In this document: positions 7,887 through 16,246 of the stretch, piece by piece | How the letters are laid out: each line of letters starts with the position of its first letter | Numbering within the stretch: the stretch's first letter is position 1 | Source: Arthrobacter sp. FW305-BF8 | GTDB taxonomy: Bacteria > Actinomycetota > Actinomycetes > Actinomycetales > Micrococcaceae | DNA: 64,000 bases | NCBI RefSeq assembly: GCF_021789315.1 | Contig: NZ_CP084561.1 | Location: forward strand, 3,596,001-3,660,000 | Direction of reading: 5' to 3' | The notes under the pieces: generated by a model | What the model was told of the DNA's origin: nothing | Databases searched by the model: none | Seen by the model: only the letters and a program-made list of their open reading frames with translations | Position numbers and translations under genes: made by a program

Positions 7887-9215
7887 CTACCCTTCGCCGT
7901 GTGGGCGGATCCCCGACCGCGAGGGCCGGTACGCAGCGGCCCAGTACACCAGAAGCGCCACGCCGCAGAGCACGCCCAGGCTGGAGACCATGAGCGGCCA
8001 TTGCGTCTGCGGGTTCACGCCCCACACCTCGGCCCCGGCGGCCATCGCGAGGTCCTTGGGCGCAAGGTAGAAGGCCACGGCCGACGCCGCCACCACCAGC
8101 CAGCCGGCCAGCCGCATCAGGCCGGTCCTGGAGGGCACGCGGTGCATCGCGAAGGCCATGGACGGCAGTGCCACGGCGATCCATACCCAGTGGTGGGACC
8201 ACGAGACGGGGCTGACCAGGAGCATGAGCACGGCGGTCGCGGACACCGCCACGAAGTTTTCCTCCACGGCCACCGCCCACCTGATCACCAGGGCCGTGAG
8301 TCCGGCCAGGGCCAGGGCCAGCACCAACCAAAGCAGGCTGGTGAACCCCGAGTCCGGCAGCCCGGCGTGGAGCAGCAACCCCTTCAGCGACAGGTTGTCC
8401 ACGTACCCCGGATCACCGATGCGCCCCGTGTTGGGCAGGATCTCGGTCCAGAACGTCACCGAGGCGTGGGGCAGTGCGGCCCAGGCCACGGCGATGGAGC
8501 CGAGGAAGCCGGCCGCCATCCAGCCCAGTGCCTTGAAATCGCGGCGCACCAGGAAATACAGGCCAAACGCCAGCGGTGTCAGCTTGATGCCGGCAGCGAC
8601 GCCGACCAGCAGGCCGGCAGGCCACCGGATCCCACCCGCCCGCGTTTTCCCGTGCAGCGCGAAGTCGGTCAGGATCAGGCCCATCAGGATGATGTTGATC
8701 TGCCCGAATACGAAGGTGTCACGCCACGGCCCCAGCAGCACGATGGCCCCGGTTCCGGCCAGGGCCACAGTCCGGAACCGCCAGTCCGCAAAGGCCTCCT
8801 GCCAGCGGGTCAGGCCGAAGTAGTGCCGGGCGAGCCAGGCGGATACCACCGCGGCCCCGCCCAGCGCGGCCCAGATGAAGAGCTGCCCGCTTTGGCCCAG
8901 ACCCATGGTGGCCAGACCAGCGAACAGCAGCGCGGCGAACGGCGGATAGGTGAACGGCAGGCCGTCCCGGGGCGCGTACAGCTCGCTGATGCCGGTCTCG
9001 CCGGTTTGCAGCACCTTGGTGCCGCCGTAGTAGTAGACCTCGAAGTCGTTCATGGCCGGGGCATACCCGGCGTACAGCCACAGCAAAGCGAGGACGACGG
9101 CGGCGGCACCGCCCGCCGTCGCCAGCCAGCCGAGGACAACCCGGCGCGCATTACCCTGGCTGCCGGCCCCCTCTCGGGTCCCGGCACCCTCCTGCGTCCG
9201 CGGCGAGGCCGTCAC
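7887..9215 (-). CDS. Glycosyltransferase 87 family membrane protein, second paralogue
   Basis: The 442-residue protein has the same blocks as the 4345-5724 gene: acidic motif NDFEVYYYGG (Asp57), PFTYPPFAALLF, FGQINIILMGLILTDF, GVAAGIKLTPLAFGLYFLVRR, GYVDNLSLKG and LVSPVSWSHHWVW. It is a GT-C type multi-pass enzyme, probably using polyprenyl-phosphate-mannose. It starts with GTG, and that GTGA overlaps the stop of the upstream cystathionine gamma-synthase gene by 4 bp, so translation is coupled to sulfur-amino-acid genes with no obvious functional link. The N-terminal 22 residues are Gly/Ala/Ser-rich and cytoplasmic. The acceptor is unknown. Confidence 0.88.
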   Translation of the reverse strand: MTASPRTQEGAGTREGAGSQGNARRVVLGWLATAGGAAAVVLALLWLYAGYAPAMNDFEVYYYGGTKVLQTGETGISELYAPRDGLPFTYPPFAALLFAGLATMGLGQSGQLFIWAALGGAAVVSAWLARHYFGLTRWQEAFADWRFRTVALAGTGAIVLLGPWRDTFVFGQINIILMGLILTDFALHGKTRAGGIRWPAGLLVGVAAGIKLTPLAFGLYFLVRRDFKALGWMAAGFLGSIAVAWAALPHASVTFWTEILPNTGRIGDPGYVDNLSLKGLLLHAGLPDSGFTSLLWLVLALALAGLTALVIRWAVAVEENFVAVSATAVLMLLVSPVSWSHHWVWIAVALPSMAFAMHRVPSRTGLMRLAGWLVVAASAVAFYLAPKDLAMAAGAEVWGVNPQTQWPLMVSSLGVLCGVALLVYWAAAYRPSRSGIRPHGEG

Positions 9216-10372
9216 TGGATGTGCGTGAAGGCTTGCTCAAGGTCGGCGATGAGATCCTCGACGTCCTCGATGCCGCAGGAGAGCCTGATGAGGTTCACGG
9301 GGACGGCCAGCTCGGTGCCCTTGACCGAGGCATGGGTCATCTCCGACGGGTAGTTCATCAGCGACTCGATGCCGCCCAGCGATTCCGCCAGGGTGAAGAC
9401 CGACGTCGATTCGGCCACCTTCCGGGCAGCGGCCTCGCCGCCCTTGAACTGCACGGAGATCATGCCGCCGAACTTCTTCATCTGCTTCTTGGCCAGCTCG
9501 TGCCCGGGGTGCGAGGGCAGGCCCGGGTACAGGACCGCTTCCACCTCGGGGCGTTCGAGGAGCCATTCGGCCACGGCCTGGGCGTTGTCGCTGTGCCGGT
9601 CCATGCGCACGCCCAGGGTCTTGAGCCCGCGCGTGGTGAGGAACGCGTCCATCGGGCCGGACACGGCACCCACGGCGAACTGCACGAAGCCAATCTTCTC
9701 GGCCAGCTCGGCGTCCTTGACCACGATCGCGCCGCCCACCACGTCGGAGTGGCCGCCGATGTACTTGGTGGTGGAGTGCACCACGACGTCGGCACCCAGG
9801 TCCAGCGGGGTCTGCAGGTAGGGCGACGCGAAGGTGTTGTCGACGATCAGGAGGGCCCCGGCGTCGTGCGCCACCTTGGCGAGCGCCTCAATATCGGTGA
9901 TTTTCATCATCGGGTTGGACGGGGTCTCCACCCAGACGAACCGGGTCTTGTTGGCGGCAACCGCGGCCTGCACGGCATCGAGGTCGGCCATGTCCACCGG
10001 GGTGTTGCCGATCCCCCAGTCCCCCAGCACGCGGCTGATCAGCCGGTAAGTGCCGCCGTAGGCGTCGTTGCCGAGCACGATGTGGTCGCCGGGCCGCATC
10101 AGGGCGCGGATGAGGGAATCCTCGGCGGCGAGTCCTGAGCTGAAGGAGTAGGCGTGCGTACCCCGCTCCAGCGCCGCGAGCTGCTGCTGCAGGGCGTCGC
10201 GGGTGGGGTTGCCGCCGCGGCCGTATTCGTAGCCGTCCCGCAGATTGCCGATGCCGTCCTGGGCATAGGTCGAGCTGAAGTGCAGGGGCGGAACGACGGC
10301 GCCGGTGCGCGGCTCGAATGCCTGGCCGGCGTGCACGGCGCGGGTGTTGAATCCGTGGTTCTCTTCAGACAT
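9212..10372 (-). CDS. metB: Cystathionine gamma-synthase / gamma-lyase
   Basis: This 386-residue fold-type I PLP enzyme of the Cys/Met metabolism family carries the PLP lysine in STTKYIGGHSD (Lys203), a substrate/cofactor loop YEYGRGGNPTRDALQ (about 48-62) and FSSGLAAEDSLIRAL. Synthase (O-succinyl- or O-acetylhomoserine plus cysteine to cystathionine) and lyase (cystathionine to cysteine, ammonia and oxobutyrate) activities cannot be told apart by eye. Because it lies 13 bp downstream of a cystathionine beta-synthase gene, reverse transsulfuration (lyase) is a strong possibility. The start is an ATG, and the stop overlaps the GT87 gene. Confidence 0.9.
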   Translation of the reverse strand: MSEENHGFNTRAVHAGQAFEPRTGAVVPPLHFSSTYAQDGIGNLRDGYEYGRGGNPTRDALQQQLAALERGTHAYSFSSGLAAEDSLIRALMRPGDHIVLGNDAYGGTYRLISRVLGDWGIGNTPVDMADLDAVQAAVAANKTRFVWVETPSNPMMKITDIEALAKVAHDAGALLIVDNTFASPYLQTPLDLGADVVVHSTTKYIGGHSDVVGGAIVVKDAELAEKIGFVQFAVGAVSGPMDAFLTTRGLKTLGVRMDRHSDNAQAVAEWLLERPEVEAVLYPGLPSHPGHELAKKQMKKFGGMISVQFKGGEAAARKVAESTSVFTLAESLGGIESLMNYPSEMTHASVKGTELAVPVNLIRLSCGIEDVEDLIADLEQAFTHIQ

Positions 10373-10385
10373 GGGGCTCCTTCGA

Positions 10386-11771
10386 TCAGTTGCTGAGGTA
10401 GGCGAGGAGGTCGTGGCGGGTCAGGATGCCGATGGGCGCGCCAACGAATGTCACCATCACGGTGTCGACGTCGGAGAGCAGCTCGCGGGCGGCGGAAATG
10501 GTTTCGAGCGAGCCGATCACCGGCAGCTTCTCCCCCATGTGCTCGGCGATCTTGTCCGTCAGCTTGGCCTCGCCGCGGAACAGCTTAGCGGTCAGGGTCC
10601 GTTCATCCACGGCCCCGAGGACTTCGCCCATCACCACGGGCGGCTCCGCGGAGAGGACCGGGATGTGGCTGACGCCGAACTCGTTCATGATGTTGATGAC
10701 GTCGCGGACAGTTTCGTTGGGGTGGATGTGCACCAGGTCCGGCAGTTCGCCCGTCTTGGACTTGATGACCTCGCCGACGGAGGCCTCCTCGCCGCCGGAG
10801 AGGAAGCCGTAGGAGCGCATCCACTGGTCGTTGAAGATCTTGGCAAGGTAGCCGCGGCCGGAGTCGGGCAGGATCACCACCACCACAGCGTCCTCGGGGA
10901 GGTCCCGGGCCGTGCGCAGGGCGGCCACCACGGCCATGCCGGAGGACCCGCCCACCAGCAGGCCCTCTTCGCGCGCCAGCCGCCGGGTCATCTCGAAGGA
11001 GTCGGCGTCGCTGACCGCCAGGACCTCGTCCGGGACCGACTTGTCGTAGTTGCCGGGCCACATGTCCTCGCCCACGCCCTCGACGAAGTAGGGGCGACCG
11101 GAGCCGCCCGAGTAGACAGAGCCTTCGGGATCGGCCCCGATGATCCTGACCCGGCCGCCGTCTGACTCCGGTCGGTCCGCCGACACTTCCTTGAGGTAGC
11201 GGCCGGTGCCGGTGATGGTGCCGCCGGTGCCGGCGCCGATGACGCAGTGGGTCACCTTGCCGTCGGTGTCCCGCCAGATCTCGGGGCCAGTGGTCTCGTA
11301 GTGGCTCAGCGGCGCTGCGGGGTTGGAGAACTGGTCCGGCTTGTACGCGCCGGGGATCTCCGTGACCAGGCGGTCGGACACGCCGTAGTAACTTTGCGGG
11401 CTGTCAGGCTCGACGGCGGTGGGCGTCACCACCACTTCGGCGCCGTAGGCCGCCAGGACAGCACGTTTGTCCTCACCCACCTTGTCCGGGACCACGAAGA
11501 TGCACTTGTAGCCCTTTTGCTGCGCCACCAGAGCCAGGCCGACGCCGGTGTTCCCGGAGGTGGGCTCGATGATGGTGCCGCCTGGCTTGAGCTTGCCGTC
11601 ACGCTCGGCTTCCTCGACCATCTTCGCCGCGATGCGGTCCTTTATGGAGCCGCCGGGGTTCACGTATTCCAGCTTCACGAGGACGGTGGCCTTGACGCCC
11701 TCGGTGACGTGGTTGAGCTTGATGAGCGGGGTGTTGCCGATGAGGTCCAGGACAGACTGGGCGTACTTCAT
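10386..11771 (-). CDS. cbs: Cystathionine beta-synthase
   Basis: The 461-residue protein has a fold-type II PLP catalytic domain: PLP lysine in NPGGSIKDRIA (Lys44), asparagine loop PTSGNTGVGLA and phosphate-binding GTGGTITGTGRYL. A C-terminal pair of CBS domains spans about 335-461. It condenses serine and homocysteine to cystathionine. No N-terminal haem domain is present, as in other bacterial forms. I chose the ATG at 11771 over a TTG at 11780 because TAAGTT sits 7 nt before that ATG and no ribosome site is visible, implying a leaderless mRNA. It is cotranscribed with metB. The CBS pair suggests allosteric control by an adenosyl ligand. Confidence 0.93.
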   Translation of the reverse strand: MKYAQSVLDLIGNTPLIKLNHVTEGVKATVLVKLEYVNPGGSIKDRIAAKMVEEAERDGKLKPGGTIIEPTSGNTGVGLALVAQQKGYKCIFVVPDKVGEDKRAVLAAYGAEVVVTPTAVEPDSPQSYYGVSDRLVTEIPGAYKPDQFSNPAAPLSHYETTGPEIWRDTDGKVTHCVIGAGTGGTITGTGRYLKEVSADRPESDGGRVRIIGADPEGSVYSGGSGRPYFVEGVGEDMWPGNYDKSVPDEVLAVSDADSFEMTRRLAREEGLLVGGSSGMAVVAALRTARDLPEDAVVVVILPDSGRGYLAKIFNDQWMRSYGFLSGGEEASVGEVIKSKTGELPDLVHIHPNETVRDVINIMNEFGVSHIPVLSAEPPVVMGEVLGAVDERTLTAKLFRGEAKLTDKIAEHMGEKLPVIGSLETISAARELLSDVDTVMVTFVGAPIGILTRHDLLAYLSN

Positions 11772-11836
11772 GGGTACCAACTTACCGTCTTGGGCTGGCT
11801 GGTTGTCCCAGCGGCTTTCGGTGCGAAGATTGGGCC

Positions 11837-13024
11837 GTGGCGCGCCTGCAAATACCGAAGAATGTGCGGAGCTATCTTCTGCCAGGCTTTATGCTGCTTG
11901 CCGGGACCGGCTGCCTGGCTGGCGGCCTCCTGCCCTGGCCCGCGTTCGGGCAGCTGGCCGGACGCACGGCCCCCATCCTGGCCTTCGTCGTGGCGATGAC
12001 CGTCGTCACGGAGCTGGTTGATGCTGCGGGCCTGTTCCGCGTGGTGACGGACCGCATTGCGGCACTCGGCCGGGGCAGGGTCTTCCTGCTGTGGCTCTTG
12101 GTGCTGGCCTTGTCCTCCGTCGCCACGGCTTTTCTGTCGCTCGATACCACCGCGGTGCTGGTGACTCCCGTGGTGGTGCTGCTCGCCGTCCACGCGAAGA
12201 TCCCGCCCCTGCCCTTCGCCCTGACCACGGTGTGGCTGGCCAACACCGCGTCGCTGTTCCTGCCGGTCTCCAACCTCACGAACCTGTTGGCGCAGTCAAA
12301 CATGTCACTGAGCCCGCTGGGATTCGCCAAACTGATGTGGGCGCCTGCCGTCGTCGGCCTCCTGGTGCCTGCGCTGCTGCTCTGGCTGGCCTTCCACCGG
12401 GAACTGAGTGGCCGTTACGGGCCGCAGCCGGCCCACGCGCCCGGCGACCGGACACTGCTCCGGGCATCGGGCGGAATGCTGCTCGTGCTGCTGCCGGCAC
12501 TGGTTTCGGGGATTCCCGTGGCGGTGCCTGCGGCGCTCGCGGCCGGGTTCCTGGTGGCTCTGTTCCTGTGGCGGCGGCCGGCGGCCCTACGCTGGTCGAT
12601 GCTGCCATGGCGCCCGCTGATACTGACCGCCGGGCTGTTCATGGTGGTTGAAACTTTCCACGCGCACGGCCTCACCGAGGCACTGGCACCGGCCGCCGGG
12701 GCCGGCGAGACCTTCCTGGACCTGCTGCGCCTCGCAGCGCTGGGCGCCGCCTCCGCGAACATCGCCAACAACCTTCCCGCCTACCTGGCCCTGGAGCCCG
12801 TGGCCGGATCGCCGCTGCGGCTGGGCGCACTCCTGATCGGGGTGAACCTGGGCCCGCTCATTTCGCCCTGGGCGTCCCTCGCCACACTCCTGTGGCACGA
12901 GCGGCTGCAGAGCCTCAACCTGCGCGTGCGCTGGGGCGGCTTCGCTGTTGCCGGCCTGGCCGCCGTTGTCCTCGCCCTTCCGTTGGCCGTCCTGGCACTG
13001 TGGCTGGGGAACGGGATGCCATAG
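11837..13024 (+). CDS. ArsB/SLC13 (ion transporter superfamily) permease
   Basis: The 395-residue protein has 10-11 hydrophobic helices and two re-entrant Asn-rich motifs typical of the ion-transporter superfamily (VSNLTNLLAQSN near 153 and SANIANNLPAYLALEP near 310), plus LGPLISPWASLATLLW near the end. It is most like the SLC13/ArsB/NhaD group, which moves arsenite, dicarboxylates or ions. No arsR, arsC or arsenate reductase gene adjoins it, so arsenite is not supported by context. It is divergent from cbs with a 65-bp gap. It starts with GTG; GAAGAT 6 nt upstream is a plausible leaderless -10 box, and no ribosome site is evident. Confidence 0.82.
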   Translation: MARLQIPKNVRSYLLPGFMLLAGTGCLAGGLLPWPAFGQLAGRTAPILAFVVAMTVVTELVDAAGLFRVVTDRIAALGRGRVFLLWLLVLALSSVATAFLSLDTTAVLVTPVVVLLAVHAKIPPLPFALTTVWLANTASLFLPVSNLTNLLAQSNMSLSPLGFAKLMWAPAVVGLLVPALLLWLAFHRELSGRYGPQPAHAPGDRTLLRASGGMLLVLLPALVSGIPVAVPAALAAGFLVALFLWRRPAALRWSMLPWRPLILTAGLFMVVETFHAHGLTEALAPAAGAGETFLDLLRLAALGAASANIANNLPAYLALEPVAGSPLRLGALLIGVNLGPLISPWASLATLLWHERLQSLNLRVRWGGFAVAGLAAVVLALPLAVLALWLGNGMP

Positions 13025-13161
13025 TCGCTTCCCTGCGCCGTGCCGTTGCCGTTCCCGCGCTCTGGCTAAGGTACTAGCCACGGCCTGCCTGGGCAGGGCA
13101 AGCTGGCATCGGCACCCGTGGCCGGGCGCCGCTCCTCAGCGTCGTTGAAAGGAACTGTGCC

Positions 13162-13593
13162 TTGGACTGGACCCTCGAAGTTGTTGTGCTGCCCGTGAGT
13201 GACATCAGCCGTGCCGTGGAGTTCTACCGGGACAAAGTCGGCTTCAACCTTGACCACGACACGCAGAACGAGCACATGCACGTGGTGCAGCTGACGCCTC
13301 CGGGTTCGGGGTGTTCGATCGTGATCGGCGACCTGCCCTCGCAGAACGAGATGGCCCCCGGCTCCATGCGGGGCCTGCAGCTCGTGGTGGCGGATGCCCG
13401 GGCGGCGCGCGACGAGCTGCTCAGCCGCGGCGTGGAGGCGAGCGAGATCACCGTTTTCGACGAGCGCGACGGCGGCACCTTCTTCGGGTTCAGCGACCCG
13501 GACGGGAACACCTGGGCGGTGCAGGAGCTCAGGATCCGTGCCCAGAAGCCGCTGATCCCGGTGGAGGCCCGCAGCCGCTTCGGCGAGGAGTAG
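13162..13593 (+). CDS. VOC family (glyoxalase-like) protein
   Basis: This 143-residue single-domain VOC protein opens with the family beta strand and helix (VVVLPVSDISRAVEFYRDKVGF) and has the second half-module FFGFSDPDGNTWAVQEL, whose Asp-Pro-Glu/Asp-Gly turn is usual. The start is TTG at 13162, supported by AAAGGA upstream; the next Met is too far into the fold. Members act as dioxygenases, lyases, isomerases or drug-binding proteins, and the substrate cannot be inferred. It lies 20 bp from a convergent second VOC gene with an unrelated sequence. Confidence 0.85.
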   Translation: MDWTLEVVVLPVSDISRAVEFYRDKVGFNLDHDTQNEHMHVVQLTPPGSGCSIVIGDLPSQNEMAPGSMRGLQLVVADARAARDELLSRGVEASEITVFDERDGGTFFGFSDPDGNTWAVQELRIRAQKPLIPVEARSRFGEE

Positions 13594-13612
13594 CGGCAGC
13601 CGGGCCCCTGGC

Positions 13613-14017
13613 TCAGCCGGTGGCACCGCCGGCGTCTGCGGGCAGGTTCTCCCAGAGCCCCAGGATGTTCCCCTCGGTGTCCTTGAAGTAGGCGTAGTGG
13701 CCCATTCCCGGGATGGTGTCCTTGGGCTTCACCACGGAACCGCCCAGCTGCTCGACAGTCCGCAGGGTCGCATCAATGTCCTCGACGTCCACGGTGATGA
13801 CGGGCGTGGTTAGCTCCCCCTCCCGGGCCATCATGCCGCCGTTGATGGCCCCCGGCTCCGTGGGCCTGCCCGTCTTTTCGTCCATCGGGGTGGTGATCAC
13901 CACGTTGTAGTCCATCTCCGGCATGGGGTCGATCCGCCAGCCGAGCGCCTGATTGTAGAAGTTCCTCGCCCGGTCCTGGTCGTCCGCGGGAATTTCAAAA
14001 TGCACCACTCCACCCAT
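13613..14017 (-). CDS. VOC family protein
   Basis: The protein has 134 residues from the ATG at 14017 (MGGVVHFEIPADDQDRARNFY). That start is preferred over GTG at 14026 because AGGTGA sits six bases upstream of it. The sequence DQDRARNFYNQALGW and the C-terminal GHYAYFKDTEGNILGLWEN are typical of small bleomycin-resistance or glyoxalase-like proteins. It is convergent with the VOC gene at 13162-13593. Function is unknown. Confidence 0.85.
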   Translation of the reverse strand: MGGVVHFEIPADDQDRARNFYNQALGWRIDPMPEMDYNVVITTPMDEKTGRPTEPGAINGGMMAREGELTTPVITVDVEDIDATLRTVEQLGGSVVKPKDTIPGMGHYAYFKDTEGNILGLWENLPADAGGATG

Positions 14018-14169
14018 TGCGATCACCTACAACTCGAAGGAAGGGACACGGCCGACCCGCGCCACACTGGGGATTGTAGTCCTGGCACCGTCCCCGGTTA
14101 AGGGCCTGGTGAAACCCTCCCCGCGGGCCCGGCGGCAGCTTTGTCGGTCCGGCGTGGGACGATGAATGC

Positions 14170-15150
14170 ATGACCATTGCTGACGCCCCCGCCCGGCTGG
14201 CAGCCGCGGCGGACGCGTCCCTGAGGTGGCATCCGGGCGGCCCATATGACCTTCGCCGCACCCTGGGGATCCTGCTGCGCGGCAACGGCGACCCCTCCTT
14301 CTCCTCGCGGCCGAACGGGCTGTGGATGACCTTCACGACGCCGGATGGCCCGGTGACGCTGCGTCTCACCGCTGCCGGAGAGGGCCTGGAATGCTGTGTC
14401 GATGCCCAGGCCTGGGGTCCCGGTTCGGGAGCTGCCCTCGCAGGACTTCCCCGGCTGCTCGGCGCCGGTGATGACTGGTCGGAGTTCGATGAGCCGTCCT
14501 TCGCCGCGACGCTCCCCCGCATGGTCCGTGAGGCGCGACGCCGGAACTCCGACGTGCGCCTGCCGTCCACCGGGCGGATGGTTGATTCCCTCGTGCCCAC
14601 CATTCTGGAGCAAAAGGTCACCGTCATTGAGGCGCGGCGGGGTTTCCGTTACCTCATGTACCGCCACGGAACGCCCGCCCCCGGCGCCGGTACCATCGCA
14701 CCTCCCGGGCTGCTGGTCCGGCCCACCGCAGAGGCCTGGCTCCGCATACCTTCGTGGGAATGGCACAAGGCAGGTGTCGGGCCGCAGCGCTCGGCGACCG
14801 TCATGCGCGCCTTGCGCTCCGCCGTCGCACTTGAACGTCTGGCTGCCCTGCCGGCGGCAGAGGCCGCCGCCAAGATGCAGACCATCCCGGGAATCGGGGT
14901 GTGGACGGCGGCCGAGGTGGTGCAGCGGACGCACGGCTGCCCCGACTCAATCGCGGTGGGCGACTACCATCTGGCCGCCTATGTGGGCGCGGCGCTGACC
15001 GGGCGGCGCACTGACGACGCCGGCATGCTGGCCCTGCTGGCACCGTGGACGGGGCACCGGCAGCGGGTGGTCCGGATGCTCGGCCTGAGCGGCTTCCGGA
15101 AGCCCACGTTCGGCCCGCGGATGACCATCCAGGACCACCGCGCCCACTGA
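14170..15150 (+). CDS. DNA-3-methyladenine glycosylase family (AlkA-like)
   Basis: The 326-residue protein has an N-terminal AlkA-like beta region and a C-terminal HhH-GPD core. The hairpin KMQTIPGIGVWTAAEVVQR (about 236-254) is followed by the conserved Asp of SIAVGDYHLAAYVG, the catalytic position in this superfamily. LVPTILEQKVT marks the usual helix preceding the HhH. It should excise alkylated purines from DNA. GACGAT six bases before the ATG may be a leaderless -10 box. The end is followed directly by a palindromic repeat at 15167-15231. Confidence 0.87.
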   Translation: MTIADAPARLAAAADASLRWHPGGPYDLRRTLGILLRGNGDPSFSSRPNGLWMTFTTPDGPVTLRLTAAGEGLECCVDAQAWGPGSGAALAGLPRLLGAGDDWSEFDEPSFAATLPRMVREARRRNSDVRLPSTGRMVDSLVPTILEQKVTVIEARRGFRYLMYRHGTPAPGAGTIAPPGLLVRPTAEAWLRIPSWEWHKAGVGPQRSATVMRALRSAVALERLAALPAAEAAAKMQTIPGIGVWTAAEVVQRTHGCPDSIAVGDYHLAAYVGAALTGRRTDDAGMLALLAPWTGHRQRVVRMLGLSGFRKPTFGPRMTIQDHRAH

Positions 15151-15166
15151 TGCTCCCCCGCTAACT

Positions 15167-15231
15167 GCAACGCGGGGTCACTTAGCGCCCAATAAACCAC
15201 CTCCACCGGGCGATACCTGACCCCGCGTTGC
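15167..15231. repeat. Palindromic repeat, family A copy 1
   Basis: Outer arms GCAACGCGGGGTCA and TGACCCCGCGTTGC are perfect 14-bp inverted repeats. The inner part (CTTAGCGCCCAATA) matches the other family A copies on the left, but the right arm has decayed (GGGCGATACC). The repeat fills the gap between the convergent AlkA-like gene and the DUF559-like gene and could end transcription from both sides. Confidence 0.85.
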
Positions 15232-15232
15232 T

Positions 15233-16150
15233 TCAGGCGGCGCGGCGCTTTGCCCTTTTGATCCGGCCGATGACGCCTTGGAACCCCTCCTCCAGGTCGT
15301 CGGCGTTCACCTTGAAAGAGGACCAGCCGGCGCGAATGAATGCTTCGTCCCGCCGGTTGTCGCGTGACTGCTGTTCACGCGACAGGTGATGGGCACCGTC
15401 GTACTGGAGGGCGATGCGAAAACGCCTGTACCCGATGTCAGCTGTGGGCGACCAGGGGTCGTGCGGGTCGAGGCGCAGTTGCAGTTCCGGCTCCGGCAGG
15501 TGGGCATCCAGCATCGCGATCCGGAGGAAAGTCTCCGGATAGGAGTCGGCGCCCACCCGCATTTCATCCAGGGCTAGCCGTGCCTTCTCAACACCCTTCA
15601 TGTTGGGGTGCTGCCTTATGAGCAGGCGCAGTCCCTCCTTGTAGGCATAAGGCGTGGTGCGGCCCTCGAACTCAGGCCTGGGAATCCTGATGAGCTGGTC
15701 GCCCATCGCGACGACGTAGCGGAGCGGCAACACGGCTGCCAGGTCCAGCCAGGTCCGGGGCGGCAGCGAGATGGGGATGCCGCCGCATTCCCCGATCTCC
15801 CCGGGAATGACACGGACGCGGTGGCCAATGGCTCCGCCGCGGCGGACCCTCGGCAGCTCATGGGGTTTGCTGAGGTGGATGGCGTCCTCATCCATCCACG
15901 GCGGGTGGCCCAAATGCGTGAGCTCGGCCGCGGTCTGGTGGGATACCCACGCTCCCGGCGTTGCCGCCGCCATGACCCTGGCACATTCCCGCAGGTCGGG
16001 GGCGCGTCCCTGCGGCAGATAGATCAGGCGGCCGCCGTCGGCCAAGTCTTTGGCACGGAGCCGCTTCGCAGGGACGCCCAGCGCCCTCGACGCGTACACC
16101 GTAAACGGCGAACAGTGCAGGATATCGGGGAGCGGCGTTGTCCGGGCCAT
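15233..16150 (-). CDS. DUF559/Vsr-like nuclease-fold protein
   Basis: The protein has 305 residues from the ATG at 16150 (MARTTPLPDI). The C-terminal third (about 225-290) has the PD-(D/E)XK look of DUF559 proteins: SPTADIGYRRFRIALQYDGAHH, then a helix with RDNRRDEAFIRAGW and SFKVNADDL. The N-terminal two-thirds resembles the AbiEi-antitoxin-like helical part common in actinobacterial proteins of this type. A frame extension to 16228 reads through a palindrome and is unlikely. No toxin partner is adjacent. DNase activity is inferred, not shown. Confidence 0.75.
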   Translation of the reverse strand: MARTTPLPDILHCSPFTVYASRALGVPAKRLRAKDLADGGRLIYLPQGRAPDLRECARVMAAATPGAWVSHQTAAELTHLGHPPWMDEDAIHLSKPHELPRVRRGGAIGHRVRVIPGEIGECGGIPISLPPRTWLDLAAVLPLRYVVAMGDQLIRIPRPEFEGRTTPYAYKEGLRLLIRQHPNMKGVEKARLALDEMRVGADSYPETFLRIAMLDAHLPEPELQLRLDPHDPWSPTADIGYRRFRIALQYDGAHHLSREQQSRDNRRDEAFIRAGWSSFKVNADDLEEGFQGVIGRIKRAKRRAA

Positions 16151-16214
16151 GGAAATATTCTGGCTGCCCGCCGGAGGCCTTACGGAGTTATCCACAGCCC
16201 AAAGCCTTAACGGG

Positions 16215-16243
16215 CAACGCGGGGTCACTTAGCGCCCAATAGA
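16215..16243. repeat. Left arm of palindromic repeat family A copy 2, split by IS30
   Basis: This arm starts CAACGCGGGGTCACTTAG and ends CAATAGA. It is perfectly complementary over 29 bp to the arm at 17512-17540 on the other side of the IS30 element. Without the IS, the two arms would form an uninterrupted palindrome with a short loop, as at 19572-19636. Confidence 0.88.
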
Positions 16244-16246
16244 CAC

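Noticed and set aside
11772..11836. SAM riboswitch before the cystathionine genes
   Set aside because: The divergent gap is only 65 bp and the predicted transcript is leaderless, so there is no room for one.
11837..13024. Arsenical resistance operon
   Set aside because: The permease is in the broad ArsB/SLC13 superfamily, but no arsR, arsC or other arsenic gene is near.
15233..16150. AbiE-type toxin-antitoxin system
   Set aside because: The N-terminal region looks AbiEi-like, but there is no AbiEii nucleotidyltransferase partner on either side.
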